Assembly: GCA_902825965.1 (NCBI GenBank)
Contig: CADEDA010000006.1
Location: 125,380-189,379 of the forward strand
DNA length: 64,000 nucleotides
DNA from: an uncultured Gemmatimonadota bacterium
Lineage (GTDB): Bacteria; Gemmatimonadota; Gemmatimonadetes; Gemmatimonadales; Gemmatimonadaceae
Direction of reading: 5' to 3'
Of this stretch, positions 1 to 8,986 are shown piece after piece (position 1 is the first letter of the stretch; each line of letters starts with the position of its first letter). Position numbers and translations under genes: made by a program. The notes beneath the pieces were generated by a model. The model did not search any database and was not told the DNA's origin. It saw nothing but the letters and a program-made list of their open reading frames with translations.

Positions 1-288
1 GCGCGCATCGGCACCAAGCTCGAGGGCGTGACGGTCCGCGCCGAGTCGGACCTCGAGCGCGACATCGCCAAACTCAAGCCCGACATCGCGGTGCTCTGCG
101 TGCCGGGAGACGCGGCGCAGGCGCTGGCGGATCGCGTGACCGCCGCCGGCATCCATGCGGTGCTCAACTTCGCGCCCACGCCGCTCAAGGTGCCCAAGGG
201 GGTCGCACTGCGCGCCGTGAACATGGCGACCGAACTCGAGATCCTCGCCTTCGGCCTCACGAACGACGGCGCGCTGCCGGTGCGTTGA
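1..288 (+). CDS. rex: Redox-sensing transcriptional repressor Rex, C-terminal part (5' end outside window)
   Basis: The reading frame is open from the first base and stops with TGA at 286-288, giving 95 residues. It matches the C-terminal half of the NAD(H)-binding domain of Rex: a segment like IAVLCVPGDAAQ, then GIHAVLNFAPTPL, then the closing NMATELEILAF motif. Rex family proteins repress fermentation and respiration genes and release DNA when NADH binds. The DNA-binding winged helix must lie upstream of the window. The 3' end overlaps the convergent ksgA gene by 32 bp. I am confident of the family; nothing can be said about its start or promoter. Confidence 0.9.
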   Translation, partial: ARIGTKLEGVTVRAESDLERDIAKLKPDIAVLCVPGDAAQALADRVTAAGIHAVLNFAPTPLKVPKGVALRAVNMATELEILAFGLTNDGALPVR

Positions 289-1066
289 CCCGCAGCAGCG
301 CCGCGAACTGCGCCGGCGCGAGCACCTCGGGACGCAGCGCGCCATCGAGTCCGGCCTGCTCGAGGATCCGCTCTGCCGCCTCCGCATCGAGTGACCACAG
401 CGTGCGCAGCACGCGACGCAGTTGCTTGCGCCGGAGCCCGAACGCGCCTTGCACGAAGACCCGGAACGGCTCCTCCTCGTCCTCCGCGACCACGGGATCG
501 GGCCGCGGGGTGATCCGCACCACGGCAGACTCCACCTTGGGTGGCGGCGTGAACGCGCGCGCAGCGACACCGAACAGCAACTCCGCCGACGCGACGGCCT
601 GCACGTTCACGGAGAGGGCACCGTACGCCTCGCTGCCCGGTGCCGCCACGATCCGCTCGGCCACCTCGCGCTGCACCAGGTAGACGGCGCGCGCGGGGCG
701 CGGGCGTCGCAGCGCGTGGAAGAGGATCGGCGTCGTGATGTTGTAGGGCACGTTCCCGGCGAGCAGGTACGGCCCCGCCGCGAGGGCGCCCAGGTCCTGC
801 GCCAGCACGTCACCTTCCACCAGCGTGAAGCGCGGTTCGCTGCGCCAGCGGTCGGCGAGCAGCGGCGCGAGCTCACGGTCCAGCTCGATCGCGATCACCC
901 GCCCCGCCCGTTCGAGCAGCGCGGCGGTCAGCGCGCCGCGGCCCGGACCGATCTCGATCACGGTGTCGTCGCGCGTCGCGCCGACGGCGTCCGCGATCCG
1001 GCCGAGCAGACGGGGGTCGGTCAGGAAATGCTGCCCGAGTCGCTTCTTGGGGCGCGGCAGCGCCAT
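257..1066 (-). CDS. rsmA: 16S rRNA dimethyladenosine transferase KsgA/RsmA
   Basis: The 269-aa protein dimethylates two adjacent adenines in the 3' hairpin of 16S rRNA with SAM, a late step of small-subunit assembly. Family signatures are in order: KKRLGQHFL near the N-terminus (residues 7-15), SAM motif EIGPGRGALT (38-47), the catalytic NVPYN motif (105-109, usually NLPYN), and FTPPPKVESAVV in the C-terminal half. The ATG at 1066 was chosen because it directly precedes the conserved PRPKKRLGQHF segment; the frame is open further upstream but that part is the shadow of the preceding gene. It starts 7 bases after the stop of the PP2C phosphatase gene, so it is likely cotranscribed with it. Its last 32 bp overlap rex on the other strand. 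Confidence 0.95.
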   Translation of the reverse strand: MALPRPKKRLGQHFLTDPRLLGRIADAVGATRDDTVIEIGPGRGALTAALLERAGRVIAIELDRELAPLLADRWRSEPRFTLVEGDVLAQDLGALAAGPYLLAGNVPYNITTPILFHALRRPRPARAVYLVQREVAERIVAAPGSEAYGALSVNVQAVASAELLFGVAARAFTPPPKVESAVVRITPRPDPVVAEDEEEPFRVFVQGAFGLRRKQLRRVLRTLWSLDAEAAERILEQAGLDGALRPEVLAPAQFAALLRVNAPAARRRS

Positions 1067-1073
1067 CGGCCGC

Positions 1074-2672
1074 TCAGCGGGAGCGCAGGACGACGACGGC
1101 CTGGTCGTCGTGCGGGCGCAGGCGGCCCATGTGCCCTTCCACGAGGGCGAACACGCCGTCCACGATGCGCGACGGCACTTCCTTGCGACGCGCCCGCAGG
1201 ACCTCGAGCACGCGCGCCTCGCCCAGCGACTGGCCGCGCGCGTCGCGCGCATCACTCACGCCGTCGGTGAAGATGACCAGCAGGTCACTCGGGGCCCACG
1301 CGCGCGCCTGCACGTGCAGGCCCTCCGGACCAAGACCCAGCGGCGGGTCCGTGGCCGCGAGCCGCGTCACCACCCCATCCGCGTCGATCACGAAGGCGTG
1401 CGGGTGTCCCGTGTTGGTCCAGCGGATGCTGCCGGCGTCGCGGTCGATCACGGCGTAGCACAGGCTCAGGAACATCTCCGTCTCGCGGAGCTCCTCCTCG
1501 ACCGTCGCGAGCAGGGCCTGCACCGTCTCCGCGGGGTCCGCCGTGGTCTGCGCATGGATCGCCGCCGCACTCATCACGAGCGCCATGATCAACGCCGCAC
1601 GATAGCCGTGCCCCGACACGTCGCCCACGAGCACGCCGGTGCGTCCGCCGCCGAGGCGGAAGAGGTTGTAGAAGTCCCCGCCGACACCGTCCGCCGCTTC
1701 CACGCGCGCGGCGCAGAGGGCCTCGGGTGCCACCGCCTGCCCGGAGGGGAGGAGGCGCAGTTGCAGGTCATGCGCGAGTCGCATCTCGGAGGCCAGCCGC
1801 TCCTGGTCGATGGACGCCCGCACGAGGCGCGCGTTCTGGATCGCCGTGCCGATCTGCGATCCCACCGCGGCCACCAGCTTCTCGTCGCCGGCCGTGAACA
1901 CGGCGCCGCCGCGGCGCCCGGACAGGCTCACGACGCCGAGGGGGATACCGCCGTCGGGCGTCGTCCACACGATCGGCACGGTGAGCATCGCCCCCGAGCG
2001 GAACGCCGCCTCGTACTCGCTCTCGAGCACCCCGCCGTTCACCAGCAACGCATGCCGCGTGCGGAACACGCGCGCGGTCACCGAGATGGGATCGTCGGTA
2101 GGGATCGGCAGCGGCGTCGCCTTGGGGTCGACGCGCAGCGTGGTCACGGGACGCAGGAGGCCGGGCCCCGCATCGTGCACCAGCAGCGCGCCGTACTCGG
2201 CCCCGACGGTCTCCGCGACCTCCATGAGGATGGTCCGGGCCGCGTCCTCCAGCGTCACGGTGCGGCCGAGGATCTCGCTGATGGAATAGAGGAGATTGAT
2301 CTCCTCGTAGCGTTCGGCGAGTTCATCCGCCGCGCGGCGCGCCTCCCACTGGCTCTGCAGCATCTGCGAGAGCACCGGCACGAGCACGGTGATCCAGCGT
2401 CGGGCGTCCGCGTCGTCGTCGGCCACCGGGCCCACGCCGAGCCAGGCGCGAGTGCGGCCGGGAACACGTGAGACCAACTGCCGTCCGAGTGCGGTGTCGC
2501 GACTCGCGGGTCCATGCTCGTCGCGCAGTGTGGCGATGGCGGGCGGGGTGACCTCGCCCCCGGAGGTCGCGAGCACGTCGAGCGGCTCGTCGGGGTGGCT
2601 CTGCGTCCAGAGCACGGCTCCGCAGCCGTAGGCCTCGCTGAAGGCCTCGAGGACGCGTGCGACCTCGCTCAC
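1074..2672 (-). CDS. RsbU-like PP2C serine phosphatase with GAF domain
   Basis: The 532-aa protein has an N-terminal part of about 120 residues, a GAF-like sensor domain (about 130-290), and a C-terminal SpoIIE/RsbU-type PP2C phosphatase domain (about 305-530). The phosphatase motifs are visible: DGVGGDFYNLF, VGDVSGHGYRAAL and FTDGVSDARD supply the metal-binding aspartates. Enzymes of this class dephosphorylate a phospho-serine on an RsbV/SpoIIAA protein, so the rsbW and rsbV genes immediately upstream are the obvious partners. The GTG start lies 10 bases after the rsbW stop. The GAF ligand is unknown. No sigma factor gene is next to the module. Confidence 0.88.
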   Translation of the reverse strand: MSEVARVLEAFSEAYGCGAVLWTQSHPDEPLDVLATSGGEVTPPAIATLRDEHGPASRDTALGRQLVSRVPGRTRAWLGVGPVADDDADARRWITVLVPVLSQMLQSQWEARRAADELAERYEEINLLYSISEILGRTVTLEDAARTILMEVAETVGAEYGALLVHDAGPGLLRPVTTLRVDPKATPLPIPTDDPISVTARVFRTRHALLVNGGVLESEYEAAFRSGAMLTVPIVWTTPDGGIPLGVVSLSGRRGGAVFTAGDEKLVAAVGSQIGTAIQNARLVRASIDQERLASEMRLAHDLQLRLLPSGQAVAPEALCAARVEAADGVGGDFYNLFRLGGGRTGVLVGDVSGHGYRAALIMALVMSAAAIHAQTTADPAETVQALLATVEEELRETEMFLSLCYAVIDRDAGSIRWTNTGHPHAFVIDADGVVTRLAATDPPLGLGPEGLHVQARAWAPSDLLVIFTDGVSDARDARGQSLGEARVLEVLRARRKEVPSRIVDGVFALVEGHMGRLRPHDDQAVVVLRSR

Positions 2673-2682
2673 CGCGGCCGAC

Positions 2683-3102
2683 TCATCGCCGCAGCAGGGT
2701 GAGCCGCACGACGTTGCCGTCGGCGCGGAACCGCTCGACCTGGTCCATGAGGGAGCGCATCAGGAACAGGCCGCGCCCGGTTTCGCGCTCGAGGTTGTCG
2801 GGGGTCGTGGGGTCCATCGTGCAGGCATCGAGGTCGAACCCGTTCCCTTCGTCCTCGACCTCGAGCACCAACCGGAGCTCGCTCACCTCCGCACGGACGC
2901 GCACGTGTTTGCCGGCGTCCTCGCCGTTGCCGCGCAGGATGGCGTTCGACAGCGCCTCGGTGAGCGCGACCGGCACGTTCAGGCTGAGTTGCCGCCCGTT
3001 GAAGCGGTGCTCCCGGCAGCGATGCACGACCTCGGCGACGATGCCTTCGATCTGCTGGACATCACTGGGGATCCGGATGTCCAACGCCGCGTTCGACGCC
3101 AT
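2683..3102 (-). CDS. rsbW: RsbW-like anti-sigma factor / serine kinase (HATPase_c_2)
   Basis: The 139-aa protein is a GHKL-fold ATPase. The N box reads EALSNAILRGN, the first glycine box DEGNGFD and the second GRGLFLM, all in the usual order. In partner switching, RsbW proteins bind and inhibit a sigma factor and phosphorylate the antagonist RsbV. The ATG at 3102 directly abuts the rsbV stop codon (3103-3105), which implies translational coupling. The usual sigma-factor gene is absent nearby, so the target must be encoded elsewhere, or the protein controls something other than a sigma factor. Confidence 0.87.
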   Translation of the reverse strand: MASNAALDIRIPSDVQQIEGIVAEVVHRCREHRFNGRQLSLNVPVALTEALSNAILRGNGEDAGKHVRVRAEVSELRLVLEVEDEGNGFDLDACTMDPTTPDNLERETGRGLFLMRSLMDQVERFRADGNVVRLTLLRR

Positions 3103-3435
3103 TCAGAAGCTCTCGAGGGCGCGCTCGCGGGTATCGGCGATCTGGAACAGCGAATCGAGCTTGGTGAGCTCGAACAGCGTCTGCAGGTCGTCGTTGAGGT
3201 TGGCCAGTCGGAGGTCGCCGCCCAGTTCCCGGAGGCGCTTGGCCAAGGACACGAGCACGCCGAGCCCGGAGGAGTCGATGTACGCCGTCTTGGCGAAGTC
3301 GATCAGGATGCGGCGCGCCCCGCCCTCGGCCTCGTCGAGCACGCGTTGCTTCAGTTCCTGGCGATTGCCGACGATCAGCTGACCGTCCACGTCGATGACG
3401 ACGATGTCGCCGTGCTTGGTGACCTGCAGACTCAT
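3103..3435 (-). CDS. rsbV: RsbV-like anti-sigma factor antagonist (STAS domain)
   Basis: The 110-aa single-domain STAS protein has the typical phosphorylation loop YIDSSGLGVL, whose first serine is the expected target of the RsbW kinase and substrate of the RsbU phosphatase. The unphosphorylated form would sequester RsbW. It ends directly before rsbW and begins in an ATGA overlap with the coaD stop (3432-3435). The three rsb genes are thus embedded in a housekeeping operon rather than standing alone. Confidence 0.9.
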   Translation of the reverse strand: MSLQVTKHGDIVVIDVDGQLIVGNRQELKQRVLDEAEGGARRILIDFAKTAYIDSSGLGVLVSLAKRLRELGGDLRLANLNDDLQTLFELTKLDSLFQIADTRERALESF

Positions 3436-3950
3436 GGCGTACTCGGGCCGGGGTTCGGTGTGAAAGATGGGGCCTCGTACTTCCGGCGCAACGCCTCGGC
3501 GACGGCCGGATGCACCAGTGCATCGATGTCGCCACCGAACCGGGCGACCTCCCGCACGAGCGAGGAGCTCACGTAGCTCACCTCCAGCGACGGCACCATG
3601 AACATCGTCTCCAGCGTCGGGGCGAGATGCCGGTTCATGAGGGCCATCTGGTACTCGTACTCGAAGTCCGCGACGGCGCGCAGTCCGCGCAGCACCACCG
3701 AGGCGCCCGCCGCCCGGGCGAAGTCCACCACCAGGCCGCGGAACGACTGCACCTCGACGCGGGCATCATCCTCCACCGCCGCGCGGATCAGCTGCATCCG
3801 CTCCTCGATGCTGAACAACGGCTGCTTGGAGACGTTGATCGCGACCCCCACCACCAGCCGATCGACGAAGCGCAACGACCGTTTGATCAGGTCGGCGTGC
3901 CCGTTCGTGATCGGGTCGAAGCTCCCGGCGTACAGCGCCACCTTGGGCAT
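3432..3950 (-). CDS. coaD: Phosphopantetheine adenylyltransferase CoaD
   Basis: The 172-aa enzyme transfers AMP from ATP to 4'-phosphopantetheine, the penultimate step of coenzyme A synthesis. The nucleotidyltransferase motif GSFDPITNGH is at residues 9-18 and the C-terminal SSSLVRE motif is present. Length is slightly above the usual 160 or so because of a short proline-rich tail. The ATG at 3950 puts the motif at its normal distance from the N-terminus. It starts two bases after the rsmD stop, a pairing (rsmD-coaD) that is very widespread in bacteria, and overlaps rsbV by ATGA. Confidence 0.95.
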   Translation of the reverse strand: MPKVALYAGSFDPITNGHADLIKRSLRFVDRLVVGVAINVSKQPLFSIEERMQLIRAAVEDDARVEVQSFRGLVVDFARAAGASVVLRGLRAVADFEYEYQMALMNRHLAPTLETMFMVPSLEVSYVSSSLVREVARFGGDIDALVHPAVAEALRRKYEAPSFTPNPGPSTP

Positions 3951-3952
3951 CG

Positions 3953-4501
3953 TCAGCGGTCCGTGCGGTAGAAGGTGAGGGCGGTGATCCCGTACTGGCG
4001 GCGGTCGGCGCCGGCCGCCGGCACCGGCAGGACCAGCGAGGCCGCGTGCTCCACCCCAAAGATCGTCGCGAACGGCGCGTGGAGCCAGCGCTCCGCCAGC
4101 CGCTGCGCGAGGTCGGAGTCGTAGGGCGGGTCCGCGAACGCCAGGTCCCACGGGGCCGGCGCCCCGTCGGGCATCCGCGCGGCCACGAGCGTGAGCGCCG
4201 ATGCGCGGTGCACGGTCGCGCGGCTCGTCGCCCCCAGCGTGGCGATGTTCTCCCCGAGCGTGCGCAGCACCGTGGCGTCCTGCTCCACGAAGTCGCAGTG
4301 CGCGGCGCCGCGCGAGAGTGCCTCGAGTCCCAGCGCCCCCGACCCGGCGCAGAGGTCCACCACGCGCGCGTCGACGAGGTGCGGCTGCACGATGCTCATC
4401 CAGGCCTCGCGCACCTTGTCCGCCGTCGGGCGGACCTTGCCCCGCGGCACCTTGATCCGCCGCCCCCGCCACTCGCCCGCGACGATCCGCAGCTCACTCA
4501 T
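3953..4501 (-). CDS. rsmD: 16S rRNA (guanine-966-N2) methyltransferase RsmD
   Basis: The 182-aa SAM-dependent methyltransferase shows the RsmD hallmarks: the N-terminal RIVAGEWRGRRI segment with RPTADKVREAW, SAM motif DLCAGSGALGLEALSRGA, and the catalytic FADPPY tetrapeptide region of N-methyltransferases. It modifies G966 of 16S rRNA. Its ATG overlaps the recJ stop as ATGA (4498-4501). The order recJ-rsmD-coaD places it in the same transcript. Confidence 0.94.
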   Translation of the reverse strand: MSELRIVAGEWRGRRIKVPRGKVRPTADKVREAWMSIVQPHLVDARVVDLCAGSGALGLEALSRGAAHCDFVEQDATVLRTLGENIATLGATSRATVHRASALTLVAARMPDGAPAPWDLAFADPPYDSDLAQRLAERWLHAPFATIFGVEHAASLVLPVPAAGADRRQYGITALTFYRTDR

Positions 4502-6264
4502 GCCGACGCCGCGGCGGACGGGTCATGCGCTCGGAAGTCCTGCACCACGGCCTGCAGCGTGCGCGCCCCTTGGTACTCGTTGATGTCCAGCTTGTACGCG
4601 AGGTCGATGCGCGCGCCCGCGCGCAGTTCGCCCGCGCGGGCCGCGAGACCCCAGCCCACGCCATCCATCGCGCCGCCGGCGGTGCGCAACTGCAGCTTGA
4701 GGCCGTCGGTGCCCACCTTCCGCGGCGTGGCGATCACCTCCACGCCCCGCGCGACGAACACCGGCCCGGGATTGCCGACCCCGAAGGGCTCGAGGTGGCG
4801 GAGCGCGCGCTCCAGCGACTCGTCGGCCGCCTCGAGCGGGAGCGCGAGGTCCGTGCGCAGCTCCGGCACCAGGTCGTCGGGTGTGAGGCGCGCCCGCGCG
4901 ACCGCGTTGAACCGCTCGGCGAACGCCGCGATCCGCCCGGGCTCGATGGTCAACCCCGCCGCCGCGCGATGCCCACCGTGCTTCACCAGCAGGTCGCTGC
5001 ACTCGTGCAGCGCGGCGTGCAGGTCGAAGGCGCTGATCGAGCGTCCCGACCCCTTCCCCACCCCGTCCTGCACCGCGATCATCATCGCCGGCCGCGCGGT
5101 CCGCTCCACCACGCGCGACGCCACGATCCCGATCACGCCGGCATGCCACTCGGTGGAATCGAGCACGATCCCGTACGTCGCCCCCAGGTCGAGCTGGTCG
5201 ATTCGGAGCAGCGCCTCGTCGAGGATGCGCCGATCCATGGCCTGCCGCGCTTCGTTCAGTTCCTCGCACTCCCGCGCGATCCGGTTCGCCGTGGCGTCGT
5301 CCTCGGCGAGGAGCAGCTCCACCCCACGGATCGCCTGGCGCAGTCGCCCGAGTGCATTGAGCCGCGGCGCGAGCGTGAACCCCACCCGGCCGGCCGTCAA
5401 CGGCTTGCCGTCGAGCCGCCCCGCACGGATCAGCGCGCGCAAGCCGAGGTTCGTCGTCTCGCCGAGCCGGCGCAGGCCGTGCCGCACGAGGATGCGATTC
5501 TCCCCGCGCAGGGGCGCGACGTCCGCGACCGTCGCGAGAGCGACGAGGTCGAGCATCTCGTGCACGATGCGGGCGTCACCGCCGAGCCGTGCGGTCACGG
5601 CGAGGGCGAGTTTCCAGGCGACACCGACGGCCGCGAGGTCCTTGTCCACCGACGGGCAGTCCGCCCGGCGCGGGTTCACCAGCGCGTAGCACGGCGGGAG
5701 CGCCGCGCCGGGCAGGTGGTGGTCGGAGACGATGAGATCGACACCCGCCGCGGCGAGTGTGCGCGCTGGCTCCACGGCCGTCGTGCCGCAGTCGCAGGTG
5801 AGCACGACCGTCGCCCCCGCGCGGGCGGCCGCGGCGACGCCCGCCGGCCCCAGATCGTATCCGTCGCTCAGGCGGTCCGGGATGAACGGCGTCACGCGGC
5901 CCCCGAGCGCTCGCAACGCCCGCGTCATCAGCGTGGTCGAGCAGATGCCGTCCACGTCGTAGTCGCCGTGCACCAGGATCGTCTCGCCCGCGCGCACGGC
6001 TGCGGCCAGACGATCCGCCGCGCGGCCGAGGTCGGCGATCGCCTCCGGCGGCTCGAGGTGCTCGAGGGCGGGACGGAGGAAGCGCTTGGCGGCGTCGAGG
6101 GTGTGGAGGCCGCGCGCGGCCAGCAACGCGCACACTGCCGCCGGCACCGCGGCCTGTCCGGCACGCGATCCATCAGGCTGCAGTCCGGCCGCCAACAGGG
6201 CCACCACCGCATCGGGGGCGGCGGCCGGCGCGAGCCAGCGTGCCGCCGGACGGGACCGACTCAC
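4498..6264 (-). CDS. recJ: Single-stranded-DNA-specific exonuclease RecJ
   Basis: The 588-aa protein belongs to the DHH phosphoesterase family and digests single-stranded DNA 5' to 3' in mismatch repair and RecF-pathway recombination. Motifs: DYDVDG (101-106), DCGTT (about 158-162), DHH (181-183), and the DHHA1-domain GGHRAAAG. Length is normal. The GTG start at 6264 shares a GTGA overlap with the stop of the zinc-ribbon gene upstream; this junction pattern recurs through the operon, so I prefer it to internal starts. Confidence 0.94.
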   Translation of the reverse strand: MSRSRPAARWLAPAAAPDAVVALLAAGLQPDGSRAGQAAVPAAVCALLAARGLHTLDAAKRFLRPALEHLEPPEAIADLGRAADRLAAAVRAGETILVHGDYDVDGICSTTLMTRALRALGGRVTPFIPDRLSDGYDLGPAGVAAAARAGATVVLTCDCGTTAVEPARTLAAAGVDLIVSDHHLPGAALPPCYALVNPRRADCPSVDKDLAAVGVAWKLALAVTARLGGDARIVHEMLDLVALATVADVAPLRGENRILVRHGLRRLGETTNLGLRALIRAGRLDGKPLTAGRVGFTLAPRLNALGRLRQAIRGVELLLAEDDATANRIARECEELNEARQAMDRRILDEALLRIDQLDLGATYGIVLDSTEWHAGVIGIVASRVVERTARPAMMIAVQDGVGKGSGRSISAFDLHAALHECSDLLVKHGGHRAAAGLTIEPGRIAAFAERFNAVARARLTPDDLVPELRTDLALPLEAADESLERALRHLEPFGVGNPGPVFVARGVEVIATPRKVGTDGLKLQLRTAGGAMDGVGWGLAARAGELRAGARIDLAYKLDINEYQGARTLQAVVQDFRAHDPSAAASA

Positions 6265-6962
6265 CCCGCGTGGTACATCAGCACGCCGCAGACCTCACAC
6301 AGCTCGATGACCGTCCCGGACATCATCGCGTGCCGGCGCTGCATCGGGATGGCGGTGTCGCAGGCCCCGCAGGCCATCGCGTTCAGCGCGACGACCACGT
6401 GCTGCCGCTTCTTGTTGCGGATGCGGTCGTAGCGCGATCGCAGCGCGTCCGGCACCGCCGACGCCGTCCGGGCGCGCTGCTGCTGCGCCTGGGCGAGCTC
6501 GCCTTCGATCGCCGCGCGCTCGCTCGCCACCTCGGTGCGGGCGGTCGCCTGCTCGGCCTCGCAGGCGGCCAGGTCCGCCTTCGCGGCGTTCAGCGCGCCA
6601 CGCAGTTCCTCGAGCTTGCGGCTCAGCGCGAGCAGGTCGCTCTCCTCGCCGGCGACGATCTTCTTCGCCTGCTCCATCTGCGCCGCGGCCGCCGTCGCCT
6701 GGCGCATCGTCTTCACGGCGTCCAACTGCGCCTGGTTGCGGTCGATCAGCGCGCGGTGCTCCTGGATCTTGTCGCGCAGGAACGCTTGCTTCTTCTCCTC
6801 GGTCGCGACCAACGCCCCCTGCCGCTCGATGGTGTCGACGATCCGCTGACGCCGGGCGTCGAGGGCCTTGATCCGCGGCTCCAGCGCCGCAAGGCGCGTC
6901 TCGAGGGCGTGGATCGCGAGATCGTCGTTCTGGAGCGCCAGCAGGGACTCGATGTCGGACAT
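6261..6962 (-). CDS. Coiled-coil protein with C-terminal C4 zinc ribbon (zf-RING_7 / CdsZ-like)
   Basis: The 233-aa protein is about 170 residues of heptad-rich helix, expected to form a long antiparallel coiled coil, followed by a zinc ribbon with two CxxC pairs (ACGACD and CEVCG). This architecture is shared with a widespread family often annotated as C4-type zinc ribbon domain protein; members have been linked to nucleic-acid binding, but the role is not firmly established. The ATG at 6962 follows a 107-bp gap after dnaG, and its 3' end overlaps recJ. Confidence 0.85.
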   Translation of the reverse strand: MSDIESLLALQNDDLAIHALETRLAALEPRIKALDARRQRIVDTIERQGALVATEEKKQAFLRDKIQEHRALIDRNQAQLDAVKTMRQATAAAAQMEQAKKIVAGEESDLLALSRKLEELRGALNAAKADLAACEAEQATARTEVASERAAIEGELAQAQQQRARTASAVPDALRSRYDRIRNKKRQHVVVALNAMACGACDTAIPMQRRHAMMSGTVIELCEVCGVLMYHAG

Positions 6963-7069
6963 TGCTCAGGAGTTGGGAGGAAGGAGACGGCGGGCGAGGG
7001 TCGACACATCCGCCATCGGCCCCTTAATAGTGGCGATTTCGGCGCGGAACCTCCACCACCGCGTGGGAT

Positions 7070-8986
7070 TCATCGGCCGCGGCGCACACTGCCCCAGTGC
7101 TGGACCCCGAGGGCACGCTTCTCGTCGGTCAAGCGCTTGATCTGCACATTGATCGCATCCTTCTCGGCGGCGCCGGCGATCCGCAGCAACGATTCCAACG
7201 AGCGCACGCGCGCGTCCACCGACCGCGCCCGGAGTTGCCGCAGGGCATCCGCGATGGACTTCTTGGCGTCCACCACGGCATCCGGCTCGCCCCGCAGGTC
7301 CTCGTAGACGCGGATGGCCAGCGGGCCGAGTTGCTCCGCCATCGCCTCGGGATTCGCGTGCTCGCCGAGCGCGACCAGCGCCTCGTAGATGTCGGCGTAG
7401 ACCGGATCGCGCAGCACCCCTGGCGAGTCCTCACCGAGCGCATCACCGTCGGCACTCGCCGGGGACTCCTCGGCCTCGATCTTCCCGAGTTCCTCGATGA
7501 CCTGGTCGAGCCACACGGGTTGCGTGAGCACCACGCGGAGCAGCGTCTGCTCCGCATTGCCCTGCTCCACGGCGGACCGATACGGGCCTGTCGGGAGCGG
7601 CGCGCTGTCGATCGGGACGTTGGGCGGCGGCCCCGGGTCGGCGGAGGGCGCCTGACGGGCCGGTGCCCCCGCAGCCCTCGGCGCCGCGCCTCGGGTGCCG
7701 GTGCCGCGACGGACGGCGTGCAGTTCGCTCAGCAGCACCTCGCGTGCGATGCCCGCCGCGTCGGCGGCGCGCGCCAAGTACAGGTCCCGCGTCACCGCAT
7801 CGGTCGCCGCGCGGATCGTCGGCAGCAGACGGTCCAGCGCCCGGCGCTTGTGCTGCAGGTCCTTGAACCAGCCCGCGCGCTCGAGCAGCTGCACCTTCCG
7901 GTCGAACACGTCCATCGACTGCTCGAGGAGCCGCTCGACCGCCTCCTTGCCATGCTTCTGCGCGAAACTGTCCGGGTCCTCACCCTCGGGCAGCGTCACG
8001 ACGCGCACTTCGAGCCCCTTCGCGAGGAGCACGTCCGCGGCGCGGAACGTGGCCTTCTGGCCGGGCGCGTCCGAATCGTAGAGCAGCACCACCTGCCGCG
8101 TGAGGCGCCCCAGCAGCTCCGCCTGCGCCTCCGTGAGAGCCGTGCCCATCGGCGCCACCACGGACTCGATCCCCACCGACACGAGCCGCATCGCGTCGAA
8201 GTAGCCCTCCACCAACACCGCGCGTTCATCGCGCCGAATGGCGTTCCGCGACTTGTCGAGCAGGTACAGGATCTTCCCCTTCTGGAAGATCTCCGACTCG
8301 GCCGAGTTGAGATACTTGGGTTCGCCCGGTCCCAGCAGCCGTCCGCCGAATCCCACCGGATGCCCGCTGCCGTCGTGGATCGGGAACATCAACCGATCCC
8401 GGAACCGTGGGCGCGGTTCCTCCTGCTCGTCCCGCTTCACGAGCAATCCGGCTGCCAGCAGACGGGCGTCGTCGTAGCCGAGTCCGTTCAGATGCGTGCG
8501 CATCGCCCCCACTTCCTTGGGCGCGAACCCGAGACCGAATCGCTCGGCCAGCGCCCGCGGGACTTCGCGGCTGGCGAGGTACTCGCGGGCGGCTGCCGCG
8601 CCGGGCGAGTTCCACAGCGCGCGCTGGAAGAACTCCCCGACGGTCGCCTGCAACTCCCACATCGGCTCGCGCGGATCCGGTCCCTCGCGCTTGCGCTCCA
8701 CCTCGCGGACCTCGACGCCGGCCTTCTCGCCGACGTACTTCACCGCTTCCGCGAAGCTCATCCCCAGGCGCTTCTGCACGAAGGTGAAGACGGATCCCTT
8801 CTCGCCGCACACGAAGCAGGTGTAGCCCCGTCCGGGCACAACGGAGAAGTTGGCGTTCGTGCCCTGGTGGAACGGGCACGGGCCCCGCCACACCGAACCG
8901 GTCTTCTTCAGGCGCACGTGTTCGCCGATGATCGCGACGATGTCCGCGGACTGGGCGACCTGGTCGACGACCTCGTCCGGGATCAC
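7070..8986 (-). CDS. dnaG: DNA primase DnaG
   Basis: The 638-aa primase makes RNA primers at the replication fork. The N-terminal CHC2 zinc finger has Cys37, His40, Cys57 and Cys60. The TOPRIM core carries LVEGYFDAMRL (about 260) and LLYDSDAPG (about 305). The C-terminal third should be the DnaB-binding region. An in-frame GTG exists 42 bases further upstream, but the GTG at 8986 gives the family-typical N-terminus MIPDEVVDQV and forms a GTGA overlap with the mutS2 stop. A 107-bp gap follows dnaG; I see no clear terminator in it. Confidence 0.95.
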   Translation of the reverse strand: MIPDEVVDQVAQSADIVAIIGEHVRLKKTGSVWRGPCPFHQGTNANFSVVPGRGYTCFVCGEKGSVFTFVQKRLGMSFAEAVKYVGEKAGVEVREVERKREGPDPREPMWELQATVGEFFQRALWNSPGAAAAREYLASREVPRALAERFGLGFAPKEVGAMRTHLNGLGYDDARLLAAGLLVKRDEQEEPRPRFRDRLMFPIHDGSGHPVGFGGRLLGPGEPKYLNSAESEIFQKGKILYLLDKSRNAIRRDERAVLVEGYFDAMRLVSVGIESVVAPMGTALTEAQAELLGRLTRQVVLLYDSDAPGQKATFRAADVLLAKGLEVRVVTLPEGEDPDSFAQKHGKEAVERLLEQSMDVFDRKVQLLERAGWFKDLQHKRRALDRLLPTIRAATDAVTRDLYLARAADAAGIAREVLLSELHAVRRGTGTRGAAPRAAGAPARQAPSADPGPPPNVPIDSAPLPTGPYRSAVEQGNAEQTLLRVVLTQPVWLDQVIEELGKIEAEESPASADGDALGEDSPGVLRDPVYADIYEALVALGEHANPEAMAEQLGPLAIRVYEDLRGEPDAVVDAKKSIADALRQLRARSVDARVRSLESLLRIAGAAEKDAINVQIKRLTDEKRALGVQHWGSVRRGR

